Positions 1 to 8,442 of a DNA stretch of 64,000 nucleotides are shown piece by piece. Position 1 is the stretch's first letter, and each line of letters starts with the position of its first letter. The notes under the pieces were generated by a model. The model did not search any database. It was given only the letters and a program-made list of their open reading frames with translations, and had not been told where the DNA came from. The stretch is taken from NCBI RefSeq assembly GCF_016907835.1, contig NZ_JAFBCT010000001.1, positions 3,100,001 through 3,164,000 on the forward strand, in the 5' to 3' direction. Position numbers and translations under genes: made by a program. Origin of the DNA: Agromyces cerinus. Its GTDB lineage: Bacteria; Actinomycetota; Actinomycetes; Actinomycetales; Microbacteriaceae.

Positions 1-911
1 GCGGCTTCGGCCAGCCGATCACGCTGACCTACCTGATCCTCGACGTCACGCCGATCCTCCTCATCGCCCTGCCGATGACCCTCATCATGATCACCGGCGA
101 GATCGACCTGTCGGTGGCGAGCATCGTCGGCCTCTCGAGCGTGATCACCGGTGTGCTCACCCACGGCGGCATGCCGTTCGAGATCGCGGCGCTCATCGCC
201 CTCCTCGTCGGCGGCGTCGGCGGTGCGATCAACGGGTTCCTCGTCACGGTCGTCGGCCTGCCGTCGCTCGCCGTCACGATCGGCACGCTCGCGCTGTTCC
301 GCGGTCTCGCGGTCGGACTCCTCGGCACCACCGCGGTCACCGACTTCCCCGAGTTCTGGACCGACCTCGCCAAGGCGAAGCTCGGGGCCACCGGCATCCC
401 GCTCGTGATCATCCCGTTCCTCGTGCTGCTCGCGATCTTCGCGGTGGTGCTGCACTTCACCCCGTTCGGTCGCGGCATCTACGCGATCGGCCTCTCGAAG
501 GAGACCGCCGCCTTCTCGGGCGTCGACGTGGGTCGCACGAAGTTCATCCTGTTCGTGCTCGCGGGCCTCGTCTCGGCGCTCGCCGGTATCTACTACACGC
601 TGCGCTTCGGCAGCGCCCGCGGCGACAACGCGACCGGCATGGAACTGCAGGTCATCGCCGCCGTCGTGCTCGGCGGGGTCAGCGTGTTCGGCGGCCGCGG
701 CGCGCTGCACGGCGTCATCGCCGGCGTGCTGCTCATCGGGGTGCTCGCGAGCGCGCTGCGCCTCGCCAACGTCACCTCCGACGTCATCAACATCATCACC
801 GGGGCACTGCTCGTGATCTCGGTGGTGTCCTCGAGCTTCCTCGCCTGGCTGCGAACGCGGCGCCAGGCCCCGGGAGGGAAACCGCGCGTCGAGGTCTCCA
901 CAGCAGGGTAA
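1..911 (+). CDS. Sugar ABC transporter permease, probably for L-rhamnose (5' truncated)
   Basis: Inner-membrane permease of the RbsC/XylH/AraH family (BPD_transp_2). The frame is open from the window edge (first full codon at position 3) and ends at TAA 909-911, so the N-terminus is missing. What remains is almost entirely hydrophobic helices. It shows family hallmarks: EIDLSVASI (compare DISVGS in RbsC), a GLPSLAVTIGTLALFRGLA stretch and AAVVLGGVSVFGGRG near the end. The tail is basic and cytoplasmic. The next gene is a sugar-binding lipoprotein and the following operon is rhamnose catabolism, so rhamnose is the likely substrate; that is inferred from context, since the permease sequence itself does not reveal the sugar. 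In the Rhizobium scheme this would be RhaP or RhaQ; I cannot tell which. Confidence 0.85.
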   Translation, partial: GFGQPITLTYLILDVTPILLIALPMTLIMITGEIDLSVASIVGLSSVITGVLTHGGMPFEIAALIALLVGGVGGAINGFLVTVVGLPSLAVTIGTLALFRGLAVGLLGTTAVTDFPEFWTDLAKAKLGATGIPLVIIPFLVLLAIFAVVLHFTPFGRGIYAIGLSKETAAFSGVDVGRTKFILFVLAGLVSALAGIYYTLRFGSARGDNATGMELQVIAAVVLGGVSVFGGRGALHGVIAGVLLIGVLASALRLANVTSDVINIITGALLVISVVSSSFLAWLRTRRQAPGGKPRVEVSTAG

Positions 912-976
912 CCAGACCGCACCACCGTCGATGCGACCAGGTCATCGACGCCATCCATATGAAGGGACGAACAACG

Positions 977-2017
977 ATGTTGTTTCACAAGAAGACCCGG
1001 GCAGCAGCCCTCGCCGCGCTCGCGGTGAGCGTCGCCCTCGTCGCGACCGGCTGCGCAGCCGGCGACTCCGGCTCCGGCTCCGACGGCGGGGAGGGCGACG
1101 GCGGCAACCTGTCGATCACCTTCCTGCCGAAGAACCTCGGTAACCCCTACTTCGACACGTCGAACGCGGGTGGCGAGGAGGCCATCGAGGAATTCGGCGG
1201 CACCTTCGCCGAGGTCGGTCCCGCCGAGGCCACGCCCGACGGCCAGGTCAGCTACATCAACACCCTCACCCAGCAGGGCGTCGGCGCGATCGCGGTCTCC
1301 GCGAACGACCCCAAGGCGATCTGCGACGCCCTCAACGAGGCGCGCGACGCCGGCGTCAAGGTCGTCACGTTCGACTCCGACACCAACGCCGACTGCCGCG
1401 ACCTGTTCGTGAACCAGGCCGACTCCGAGGGCATCGCCAAGGTGCAGGTCGACCTCATCGCCGAGCAGATCGGTGATGCGGGCGAGATCGCCGTGCTGTC
1501 GGCCTCGGCCAACGCCACGAACCAGAACGCCTGGATCGACCTGATGAAGGAGGAGCTCGCTGCGAACCACCCCGACATCGAGCTCGTCGAGGTCGTCTAC
1601 GGCGACGACGACGACCAGACGTCGTTCGACAAGACCGCGGCGCTGCTGCAGACCCACCCGAACCTCAAGGGCATCGTCTCGCCGACCACCGTCGGCATCG
1701 CGGCCGCTGCTCGCTACCTCCAGACCTCGGAGTACCAGGGCAAGGTCGCACTGACCGGCCTCGGCACCCCGAACCAGATGCGCGAGTACGTCGAGGACGG
1801 CACCGTCACGGCGTTCGCGCTGTGGAACCCGGCCGACCTCGGCTACCTGGCCGCGTTCGCATCGAAGGCGCTCATCGAGGGCGACATCACGGGCGCCGAG
1901 GGTGACACCTTCGACGCGGGCAAGCTCGGCGAGTACACCGTCGGCGCCGACGGCGTCGTGCTCCTCGGCGACCCCTACGTGTTCGACGCGGAGAACATCG
2001 GCGACTTCGACTTCTAG
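977..2017 (+). CDS. rhaS: Rhamnose-type ABC transporter substrate-binding lipoprotein
   Basis: Extracytoplasmic sugar-binding protein of 346 residues, periplasmic-binding-protein type I (Peripla_BP_4). The start at 977 is preferred over the in-frame ATG at 959: a purine-rich SD (AAGGGA, 962-967) sits 9 bases before 977, and starting there gives a classic signal peptide, MLFHKK followed by a hydrophobic stretch and the lipobox ATGC with Cys26 as the lipidated residue. The mature part begins with a Gly/Ser/Asp linker and then the typical first strand (LSITFLPKNLGNPYF). It lies 65 bp after the permease and is followed at once by a strong terminator, so it is the last gene of the transport operon. 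Assignment to rhamnose rests on family resemblance to RhaS and on the neighbouring catabolic genes. Confidence 0.85.
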   Translation: MLFHKKTRAAALAALAVSVALVATGCAAGDSGSGSDGGEGDGGNLSITFLPKNLGNPYFDTSNAGGEEAIEEFGGTFAEVGPAEATPDGQVSYINTLTQQGVGAIAVSANDPKAICDALNEARDAGVKVVTFDSDTNADCRDLFVNQADSEGIAKVQVDLIAEQIGDAGEIAVLSASANATNQNAWIDLMKEELAANHPDIELVEVVYGDDDDQTSFDKTAALLQTHPNLKGIVSPTTVGIAAAARYLQTSEYQGKVALTGLGTPNQMREYVEDGTVTAFALWNPADLGYLAAFASKALIEGDITGAEGDTFDAGKLGEYTVGADGVVLLGDPYVFDAENIGDFDF

Positions 2018-2025
2018 TCGATCGC

Positions 2026-2060
2026 GGGGCTCTGCGCGGCGTCTCACCGCGCAGAGCCCC
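2026..2060 (+). terminator. Hairpin terminator of the rhamnose transport operon
   Basis: A perfect 14-bp stem (2026-2039 with 2047-2060) and a 7-base loop begin 8 bases after the rhaS stop codon. There is no strong T tract, which is usual in high-G+C actinobacteria. It separates the transport genes from the catabolic operon. Confidence 0.85.
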
Positions 2061-2120
2061 AACCCGTTCCCGGCATCGATGCCGAGAGCGAGGAGGAGCC
2101 GGATTCCCCGCTTCGAGCGG

Positions 2121-2149
2121 TTGCGGAATCCGTGCCCCTTCCCTAGCAT
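2121..2149 (+). promoter_or_regulatory. Predicted promoter of the rhamnose catabolic operon
   Basis: TTGCGG (2121-2126) and TAGCAT (2144-2149) are separated by exactly 17 bp, close to the consensus TTGACA-17-TATAAT. It lies after the terminator of the preceding operon and about 57 bp before the rhaM start. The adjacent palindromes place the likely transcription start inside operator sequence. Confidence 0.6.
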
Positions 2150-2175
2150 TGAAACGATTCATTCATCCGGATGAA
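2150..2175 (+). promoter_or_regulatory. Two adjacent palindromic operators before rhaM
   Basis: TGAAACGATTCA (2150-2161, one mismatch between arms, central CG) has the form of a LacI-family operator. TTCATCCGGATGAA (2162-2175) is a perfect 14-bp palindrome, also centred on CG. The centres are 13 bp apart and start directly after the -10 element, so a bound repressor would block initiation. No LacI-family gene is in the window; it may lie upstream. Confidence 0.6.
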
Positions 2176-2205
2176 CCGATGATCCACCACAGGACGGAGC
2201 GGGCC

Positions 2206-2586
2206 ATGAGCGAGGCGGACACCACGCAGCGCGTCTGCTTCCAACTGCAGGTCGACCCCGCCCGCCTCGACGAGTACCGCAGCCGCCACAAGGCCGTCTG
2301 GCCCGACATGCTGCGCGCCATCGAGGCATCCGGTCGTCGCAACTACTCGCTCTTCCTGCGGGCCGACGGCCTGCTCATCGGCTACTACGAGACCGATGAC
2401 GACGCCGCATCGCAGGCGGCCCTCGAACTCGACCCGCGCACCGCAGCGTGGGAGGCCGACATGGGCGGGTTCTTCATCTCCCTCGGCGGACGCCCCGACC
2501 AGTCCGCCCCACGACTTCCCGAGGTGTTCCACCTCGAAGACCAACTCGCCGCGCTCGACTCCGAGCACTCCGCGACGCACGACTGA
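2206..2586 (+). CDS. rhaM: L-rhamnose mutarotase
   Basis: Interconverts the alpha and beta anomers of L-rhamnose so the isomerase receives its preferred form; cytoplasmic. The 126-residue product has the RhaM pattern: a conserved start (QRVCFQLQVDPARLDEY), HKAVWPDML, and RNYSLFLRADGLLIGYYE, which carry the active-site His, Tyr and Trp positions of the family. The start at 2206 is chosen because GGAG at 2196-2199 gives good spacing and the protein then begins near the conserved core. An upstream TTG at 2149 would run through the operator. It is the first gene of the rhamnose operon; the isomerase follows 29 bp later. Family members are usually a little over 100 residues, so the length fits with a short tail. 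Confidence 0.9.
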   Translation: MSEADTTQRVCFQLQVDPARLDEYRSRHKAVWPDMLRAIEASGRRNYSLFLRADGLLIGYYETDDDAASQAALELDPRTAAWEADMGGFFISLGGRPDQSAPRLPEVFHLEDQLAALDSEHSATHD

Positions 2587-2615
2587 ACACGCACCAGAAA
2601 CCGGAAAGAGCCATC

Positions 2616-3782
2616 GTGAGCATCCTCCCAACCGACGTCCTCGGCCAGCTCGAGCAGCAGTCCATCGAACTCCCGAGCTGGGCGTTCGGCAACTCGGGCA
2701 CCCGCTTCAAGGTCTTCGCGACGCCGGGCACTCCTCGCGACCCCTTCGAGAAGATCGCGGATGCCGCGCAGGTGCACCGGTTCACCGCGCTCGCCCCGAA
2801 GGTCGCCCTGCACATCCCGTGGGACAAGGTCGACGACTACTCGGCGCTCCGGGCGCACGCCGAGGAGCACGGCGTCGAGCTCGGCACGGTCAACTCGAAC
2901 ACGTTCCAGGACGACGACTACAAGTTCGGCGCCCTCACCCACGAAAGCGCCGGTGTGCGCCGCAAGGCGATCGACCACCACCTCGAGTGCATCGACATCA
3001 TGCACTCGACCGGCTCCCGCGACCTCAAGATCTGGCTCGCCGAGGGGTCGAACTACCCCGGTCAGGCCGACCTGCGCGGCCGCCAGGACCGCCTGCACGA
3101 GTCGCTGCAGGAGATCTACGCCCGCCTCGGCGACGAGCAGCGCCTCGTGCTCGAGTACAAGTTCTTCGAGCCGGCGTTCTACCACACCGACGTTCCCGAC
3201 TGGGGTACGAGCTACGCCCAGGTCGCCGCGCTCGGCGACAAGGCCATGGTCTGCCTCGACACCGGCCACCACGCCCCCGGCACGAACATCGAGTTCATCG
3301 TCATGCAACTGCTGCGGCTCGGCAAGCTCGGCAGCTTCGACTTCAACTCGCGCTTCTACGCCGACGACGACCTCATCGTGGGCGCGGCCGACCCGTACCA
3401 GCTGTTCCGCATCCTCTTCGAGGTGATCCGCGGCGGCGGCCTGAACAACCCCGACGTCGCGTTCATGCTCGACCAGTGCCACAACGTCGAAGACAAGGTG
3501 CCAGGTCAGATCCGCTCCGTGCTGAACGTGCAGGAGATGACGGCTCGCGCGCTCATCGTCGACACCGACGCGCTTCGTGCGGCACAGCTGTCGGGCGACG
3601 TGCTCGAGGCCAACCGCATCTTCATGGACGCCTTCTACACCGACGTGCGCCCGGCCCTCGCCGAATGGCGCGAGTCGCGGGGCCTGCCCGCCGACCCCAT
3701 GGCCGCCTTCGCGGCATCCGGCTACCTGCAGCAGATCGCGGCCGACCGCGTCGGCGGCGTGCAGGCCAGCTGGGGCGCCTGA
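2616..3782 (+). CDS. rhaI: L-rhamnose isomerase (RhaI type)
   Basis: Converts L-rhamnose to L-rhamnulose; cytoplasmic, divalent metal-dependent. The 388-residue sequence matches the Pseudomonas/Bacillus RhaI type rather than E. coli RhaA: an N-terminal block with ELPSWAFGNSGTRFKVF, then ALHIPWDK, KIWLAEGSNYPGQ, LEYKFFEPAFYHTDVPDWG and CLDTGHHAPGTNIEF, which contain the Glu, Asp and His metal ligands of the TIM barrel. The GTG at 2616 is the start: it has a purine-rich SD (GGAAAGAG) 5 bases upstream, and no in-frame ATG precedes the conserved N-terminus. It is second in the operon, between rhaM and the aldolase/dehydrogenase fusion. Confidence 0.93.
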   Translation: MSILPTDVLGQLEQQSIELPSWAFGNSGTRFKVFATPGTPRDPFEKIADAAQVHRFTALAPKVALHIPWDKVDDYSALRAHAEEHGVELGTVNSNTFQDDDYKFGALTHESAGVRRKAIDHHLECIDIMHSTGSRDLKIWLAEGSNYPGQADLRGRQDRLHESLQEIYARLGDEQRLVLEYKFFEPAFYHTDVPDWGTSYAQVAALGDKAMVCLDTGHHAPGTNIEFIVMQLLRLGKLGSFDFNSRFYADDDLIVGAADPYQLFRILFEVIRGGGLNNPDVAFMLDQCHNVEDKVPGQIRSVLNVQEMTARALIVDTDALRAAQLSGDVLEANRIFMDAFYTDVRPALAEWRESRGLPADPMAAFAASGYLQQIAADRVGGVQASWGA

Positions 3783-3823
3783 GCCTCCCCGACCACCCTC
3801 CGCACCACCGAAGGAACCTCCTC

Positions 3824-5860
3824 ATGACGAACCAGGCAGCAGCAGACCTCATCGCGCGGTCGAACCGCCTCGGCGCCGACCCGAAGAACACGAACTACGC
3901 GGGCGGCAACACCTCGGCCAAGGGCACCGAGACCGACCCGGTCACGGGCGAGCCCGTCGAGCTCATGTGGGTCAAGGGCTCGGGCGGCGACCTCGGCACG
4001 CTCACCGAGCAGGGCCTCGCGGTGCTGCGCCTCGACCGGCTGCGCGCGCTCGAGGGCGTCTACCCGGGCCTCGAGCGCGAAGACGAGATGGTCGCCGCGT
4101 TCGACTACACCCTGCACGGCAAGGGCGGCGCGGCGCCGTCGATCGACACGGCCATGCACGGGCTCGTCGACGCGGCGCACGTCGACCACCTGCACCCCGA
4201 CTCCGGCATCGCCATCGCGACCGCGGCCGACGGCGAGGAGCTGACGGCCAAGATCTTCGGCGACAAGGTCGTGTGGGTGCCGTGGCGCCGGCCCGGCTTC
4301 CAGCTCGGGCTCGACATCGCCGCGATCAAGGCGGCGAACCCCGCCGCGATCGGCTGCATCCTCGGCGGTCACGGCATCACGGCCTGGGGCGACACCTCCG
4401 AGCAGACCGAGGCGAACTCCCTCTGGATCATCGACACCGCCGCCGCGTACATCGCCGAGCACGGCGCGGCCGAGCCGTTCGGCGCCGAGCTCGAGGGCTA
4501 CGCCCCACTCGAGGCATCCGAACGCCGCGCGAAGGCGGCCGCCCTCGCGGCGACCGTCCGCGGCATCGCGAGCCACGACCGGCCCATGGTCGGCCACTTC
4601 ACCGACGCCCCCGAGGTGCTCGACTTCCTCTCCCGCGCCGAGCACCCGCGCCTCGCGGCGCTGGGCACGAGCTGCCCCGACCACTTCCTGCGCACGAAGG
4701 TCAAGCCGATGGTGCTCGACCTTCCGGCTTCCGCGAGCATCGAGGACTCGGTCGAGCGCCTGACGGAGCTGCACGAGGCCTACCGCGCCGAGTACCAGGC
4801 GTACTACGACGCGCACGCGGATGCCTCGAGCCCCGCCATCCGCGGCGCCGACCCGCTCATCGTGCTCGTGCCCGGCGTCGGCATGTTCAGCTACGGCGCG
4901 AACAAGCAGACCGCGCGCGTGGCCGGAGAGTTCTACGTCAACGCGATCAACGTGATGCGCGGCGCCGAGGCGCTTTCGACCTACTCCCCCATCAGCGACG
5001 CCGAGAAGTTCGCGATCGAGTACTGGGCGCTCGAGGAGGCGAAGCTCCAGCGCATGCCGAAGCCGAAGCCCCATGCGGGCCGCATCGCGCTCGTGACGGG
5101 CGCGGCCTCCGGCATCGGCAAGGCGATCGCCACTCGCCTGGCGGCCGAGGGCGCCTGCGTCGTCATCGCCGACCTCGACCTCGAGAAGGCCCAGGCCGCC
5201 GCAGCCGAGCTCGGCAACGCCGACGTCGCGATCGGCGTGCAGGCGAACGTGACGGATGCCTCGGCGATCCAGCGCGCGATCGACGACGCCGTGCTCGCCT
5301 TCGGCGGCCTCGACCTCGTCGTGAACAATGCCGGGCTGAGCCTGTCGAAGCCCCTGCTCGAGACGACCGAGGCCGACTGGGACCTGCAGCACGACGTCAT
5401 GGCCAAGGGCTCGTTCCTCGTGTCGAAGGCCGCCGCGCGCGTGCTCATCGACCAGGGCCTCGGCGGCGACATCATCTACATCTCGTCGAAGAACTCGGTG
5501 TTCGCGGGTCCGAACAACATCGCCTACTCGGCGACGAAGGCCGACCAGGCCCACCAGGTGCGCCTCCTCGCCGTCGAACTCGGCGAGTACGGCATCAAGG
5601 TCAACGGCATCAACCCCGACGGCGTCGTGCGCGGCTCCGGCATCTTCGCGAGCGGCTGGGGCGCGAACCGCGCGAAGACCTACGGCATCGAGGAGCAGGA
5701 CCTCGGCAAGTTCTACGCCCAGCGCACGATCCTCAAGCGCGAGGTGCTCCCCGAGCACGTCGCGAACGCGGTCATCGTGCTCACCGGACCCGAGCTCAGC
5801 CACACCACCGGCCTGCACATCCCCGTCGACGCGGGCGTCGCGGCAGCCTTCCTGCGATGA
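3824..5860 (+). CDS. Bifunctional rhamnulose-1-phosphate aldolase / short-chain dehydrogenase
   Basis: Two-domain cytoplasmic enzyme of 678 residues. Residues about 1-400 are a class II aldolase/adducin domain with a HVDHLHPDS zinc-ligand region and LGGHGITAWG; it is expected to cleave L-rhamnulose 1-phosphate to dihydroxyacetone phosphate and L-lactaldehyde. Residues about 420-678 are an SDR with the cofactor motif TGAASGIG (about 425-432), NNAG, and the catalytic YSATK (about residue 568); it is expected to oxidise or reduce the C3 aldehyde. This fusion is known from rhamnose operons of Bacillus and actinobacteria (RhaEW/YuxG type). It lies 41 bp after rhaI, and its stop overlaps the kinase start (ATGA). 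The direction of the dehydrogenase step is inferred from other species. Confidence 0.92.
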   Translation: MTNQAAADLIARSNRLGADPKNTNYAGGNTSAKGTETDPVTGEPVELMWVKGSGGDLGTLTEQGLAVLRLDRLRALEGVYPGLEREDEMVAAFDYTLHGKGGAAPSIDTAMHGLVDAAHVDHLHPDSGIAIATAADGEELTAKIFGDKVVWVPWRRPGFQLGLDIAAIKAANPAAIGCILGGHGITAWGDTSEQTEANSLWIIDTAAAYIAEHGAAEPFGAELEGYAPLEASERRAKAAALAATVRGIASHDRPMVGHFTDAPEVLDFLSRAEHPRLAALGTSCPDHFLRTKVKPMVLDLPASASIEDSVERLTELHEAYRAEYQAYYDAHADASSPAIRGADPLIVLVPGVGMFSYGANKQTARVAGEFYVNAINVMRGAEALSTYSPISDAEKFAIEYWALEEAKLQRMPKPKPHAGRIALVTGAASGIGKAIATRLAAEGACVVIADLDLEKAQAAAAELGNADVAIGVQANVTDASAIQRAIDDAVLAFGGLDLVVNNAGLSLSKPLLETTEADWDLQHDVMAKGSFLVSKAAARVLIDQGLGGDIIYISSKNSVFAGPNNIAYSATKADQAHQVRLLAVELGEYGIKVNGINPDGVVRGSGIFASGWGANRAKTYGIEEQDLGKFYAQRTILKREVLPEHVANAVIVLTGPELSHTTGLHIPVDAGVAAAFLR

Positions 5861-7296
5861 GCGGCACGAGCGCGGGCACCGTCGCGGCCGTCGACCTCGG
5901 GGCGACGAGCGGACGCGTCATCCTCGGCCACGTCGACGGCCGTGCCGGCACGCTCGCGCTCGATCACGTCGCACGGTTCCCGAACGGCCCGGTGCGCCTC
6001 GCCTCGGGGCTGCACTGGGACTTCACGGGCCTCACCCGCGACCTGACCGCGGGCCTCGCCGAGGCGTTCCGGCGAGACCCCTCGGCCGCCTCGATCGGCG
6101 TCGACTCGTGGGCGGTCGACTACGGCCTCCTCCGGGGCGACCGCATGCTCGGCGAGCCGTTCCACTACCGCGACGAGCGGAACGACCGGGGCGTCGATGC
6201 CGTGCACGGCATCGTGCCGTTCGACGAGCTCTACCGTCGCAACGGCCTGCAGTTCCTGCCGTTCAACACCCTGTACCAACTCGCCGCCGAGCGGGAGAGC
6301 GGATGGCTCGGCGTCGCCGACTCGCTCCTCCTCATGCCCGACCTCGTCGGGTTCCAGCTCACCGGCTCGCGCCTCGCCGAGCGCACGAACGCCTCGACGA
6401 CGGGACTCGTGGGCGTCGCGTCGGGCGAGTGGGACGACGAGCTCATCGAGCGGCTCGGGCTCCCGGCATCCGTCTTCGCACCCCTCGTGAGCCCCGGCGA
6501 GTCGTTCGGCCCGCTGCGCGCCGCCGTCGCCGCCGAGCTCGGCGCCCCCTCGGGCATCGAGGTCGTCGCCGTCGGCTCGCACGACACCGCCTCGGCGGTC
6601 GTCGCGGTGCCGATGCGCGCCGAGTCCGCCGCCTACATCTCGTGCGGAACGTGGGGGCTCGTCGGCGTCGAACTCGAGCAGCCGGTGACGACGGATGCCG
6701 CGCGCGAGGCGAACTTCACGAACGAGGGCGGCGTCGACGGGCGCGTGCGGTTCCTGCACAACGTCATGGGGCTCTGGCTGCTGTCGGAGTCGGTGCGCTG
6801 GTGGGAGCGCGACGGCGAGCGCATCGACCTCTCCGAGCTGCTCGCGGCCGCGGCATCCGTCACCGGGCCCGTCGCCGTCTTCGATGCCGACGACCCGCGC
6901 TTCCTCTCGCCCGGCGACCTTCCCGGCCGCATCGCCGAGTGGTGCGCCGAACGAGGCGTCGCCGCGCCCGCCAGCCGGGCGGAGTTCACCCGCTCGATCG
7001 TCGAGAGCCTCGCCGAGGCGTTCGCCGGCGCCGTGCGCACCGCCTCGGTGCTCTCGGGCGTCGACGTCGAGACGATCCACGTGGTCGGCGGCGGGTCGCT
7101 CAACGAGCTGCTCTGCCAGCGCACCGCCGACCGCGCCGGGCTCCCCGTGCTCGCGGGCCCCGTCGAGGCGACCGCGATCGGCAACGTGCTCGTGCAGGCC
7201 CGCGCGCAGGGCTTCGTCGACGGCGACCTCGAGGCGCTGCGCGCACTCGTGGCGCAGGCGTTCGCGCCGCGCCGATACGAGCCCGTCGGCCGCTGA
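5857..7296 (+). CDS. rhaB: Rhamnulokinase
   Basis: Phosphorylates L-rhamnulose at O1 with ATP. FGGY-family sugar kinase of 479 residues: N-terminal phosphate loop AAVDLGATSGRVILG, SIGVDSWAVDYGLL, HYRDERN, the mid-protein SHDTASAVVAVP, SCGTWGLVG, and the C-terminal ATP-site glycines VVGGGSLNELLCQ. These match rhamnulokinase specifically (for example LQFLPFNTLYQL). The ATG shares four bases with the stop of the aldolase/dehydrogenase gene, so translation is probably coupled. It is the last gene of the operon; no strong hairpin follows it. Confidence 0.93.
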   Translation: MSGTSAGTVAAVDLGATSGRVILGHVDGRAGTLALDHVARFPNGPVRLASGLHWDFTGLTRDLTAGLAEAFRRDPSAASIGVDSWAVDYGLLRGDRMLGEPFHYRDERNDRGVDAVHGIVPFDELYRRNGLQFLPFNTLYQLAAERESGWLGVADSLLLMPDLVGFQLTGSRLAERTNASTTGLVGVASGEWDDELIERLGLPASVFAPLVSPGESFGPLRAAVAAELGAPSGIEVVAVGSHDTASAVVAVPMRAESAAYISCGTWGLVGVELEQPVTTDAAREANFTNEGGVDGRVRFLHNVMGLWLLSESVRWWERDGERIDLSELLAAAASVTGPVAVFDADDPRFLSPGDLPGRIAEWCAERGVAAPASRAEFTRSIVESLAEAFAGAVRTASVLSGVDVETIHVVGGGSLNELLCQRTADRAGLPVLAGPVEATAIGNVLVQARAQGFVDGDLEALRALVAQAFAPRRYEPVGR

Positions 7297-7327
7297 GCTG
7301 CGGCGCGCCGGGCGGCTCGGGCGCAGA

Positions 7328-7451
7328 TCAGTGCGCGTGCGCGAGCTGCTGCAGCGCGATGACCGCGACACCGAGTCCGACGAGGATGACGAGCGCGATG
7401 CCCTGCTGCCACCACCGCAGGCGGCTGCTCGCTCTGAGAGGATCGGAACAT
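7328..7451 (-). pseudogene. Small single-pass membrane protein, frameshifted or without a normal start
   Basis: On the minus strand the frame ending with TGA at 7328-7330 reads SSRLRWWQQG, then a clean hydrophobic helix (IALVILVGLGVAVIAL), then QQLAHAH. Codons have the G/C third positions of the genome, so this looks like real coding sequence. The frame contains no ATG, GTG or TTG. An ATG at 7451 opens a different frame (MFRSSQSEQPP) that would join the helix if one base in the CCGCC run around 7420 were removed. So it is either a one-base frameshift, a sequencing error, or a gene with an unusual start. The ATG shares two bases with the divergent dehydrogenase start. Function unknown. Confidence 0.45.
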
Positions 7452-8373
7452 GACCGACCGACTGCTCGTGTCCCTGCCCGGTGCCACCCTGCGCGATGCG
7501 ATCGGCCCGCTGCCCGACGGCGTCGACGTCGTGCTGTGGGACCTCACCGGACCGGCGCCGGCCGAGCACCTCGACCTGGTCGTTCCGCCGTACATGGGCG
7601 CGTCGGCGAAGCTGGGCGCGCTCGAGGGCGTCACGACGCGCCTCGTGCAATCCCAGTCGATCGGGTACGACGACGTCGCGGCGGCGCTGCCGCCGGGGCA
7701 CGTCTACGCGAACGCGGCATCCGTGCACGAGACCTCGACCGCCGAGCTGACGCTGGCTCTCGTGCTGGCAGCCCAGCGCGGCATCCCCGACTTCGTGCGC
7801 GCCGCGAGCGAGGGGCGATGGGCGCCGGCCAGGCACGCGAGCCTCGCCGACCGCCGCGTGCTGATCGTCGGCTACGGCGGCGTCGGCACGGCCATCGAGG
7901 ATCGCCTGCTGCCGTTCGAGGTCGACGTCACGCGCGTCGCGAGCCGCGCCCGTGACGACGAGCGGGGCCGCATCCACGGCATCGACGAGCTCCCCGCCCT
8001 GCTGCCCGACGCCGAGATCGTGATCGTCGGCGTCCCGCTGACGGAGGCCACGACGGAACTCGTCGACGACGCCTTCCTCAGCGCCCTGCCCGACGGCGCG
8101 CTCGTCGTGAACATCGCCCGAGGCCGCGTGGCCGACACCGACGCGATCCTCGACCACGCCACGCGCGGCCGGCTGCGGTTCGCCCTCGACGTCACCGAAC
8201 CCGAGCCGCTGCCCGACGGGCATCCGCTCTTCGCGCTGCCGAATGTGCTCGTCTCGCCGCACGTGGGCGGCGCCTCGACGGCGATGATGCCACGCATGGC
8301 CCGGCTCGTGCGCGACCAGGTCGAGCGGATGCTGCGGGACGAGGAACCCCGCAACGTCGTGCTGCGCAGCTGA
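7450..8373 (+). CDS. D-isomer-specific 2-hydroxyacid dehydrogenase
   Basis: NAD(P)-dependent oxidoreductase of 307 residues. The C-terminal two-thirds hold the Rossmann domain with GYGGVGTA (residues about 139-146), the catalytic Arg in VNIARGRVADTDAI, the Glu in DVTEPEPLPDGHPL and the His in SPHVGGAS, so the full Arg-Glu-His triad is present. The N-terminal catalytic domain is short and divergent. GAGAGG about 8 bases upstream supports the start. It follows the rhamnose operon by 153 bp and precedes a serine hydrolase by 69 bp. The substrate cannot be read from the sequence; the family includes D-lactate, glyoxylate/hydroxypyruvate and phosphoglycerate dehydrogenases. Confidence 0.9.
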   Translation: MTDRLLVSLPGATLRDAIGPLPDGVDVVLWDLTGPAPAEHLDLVVPPYMGASAKLGALEGVTTRLVQSQSIGYDDVAAALPPGHVYANAASVHETSTAELTLALVLAAQRGIPDFVRAASEGRWAPARHASLADRRVLIVGYGGVGTAIEDRLLPFEVDVTRVASRARDDERGRIHGIDELPALLPDAEIVIVGVPLTEATTELVDDAFLSALPDGALVVNIARGRVADTDAILDHATRGRLRFALDVTEPEPLPDGHPLFALPNVLVSPHVGGASTAMMPRMARLVRDQVERMLRDEEPRNVVLRS

Positions 8374-8442
8374 GCGCACGGCCGGCCGCGACCCCACAGC
8401 CATCGCCCTCGACCCACCACCCGAACAACCGGAAGGATCCCC

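Noticed and set aside
959..976. Earlier ATG for the rhamnose-binding lipoprotein
   Set aside because: It would add residues before a normal lipoprotein signal peptide, and the SD fits the ATG at 977.
2149..2205. Upstream TTG start for rhaM
   Set aside because: It lies within the -10 and operator sequence; the ATG at 2206 has an SD and begins near the conserved core.
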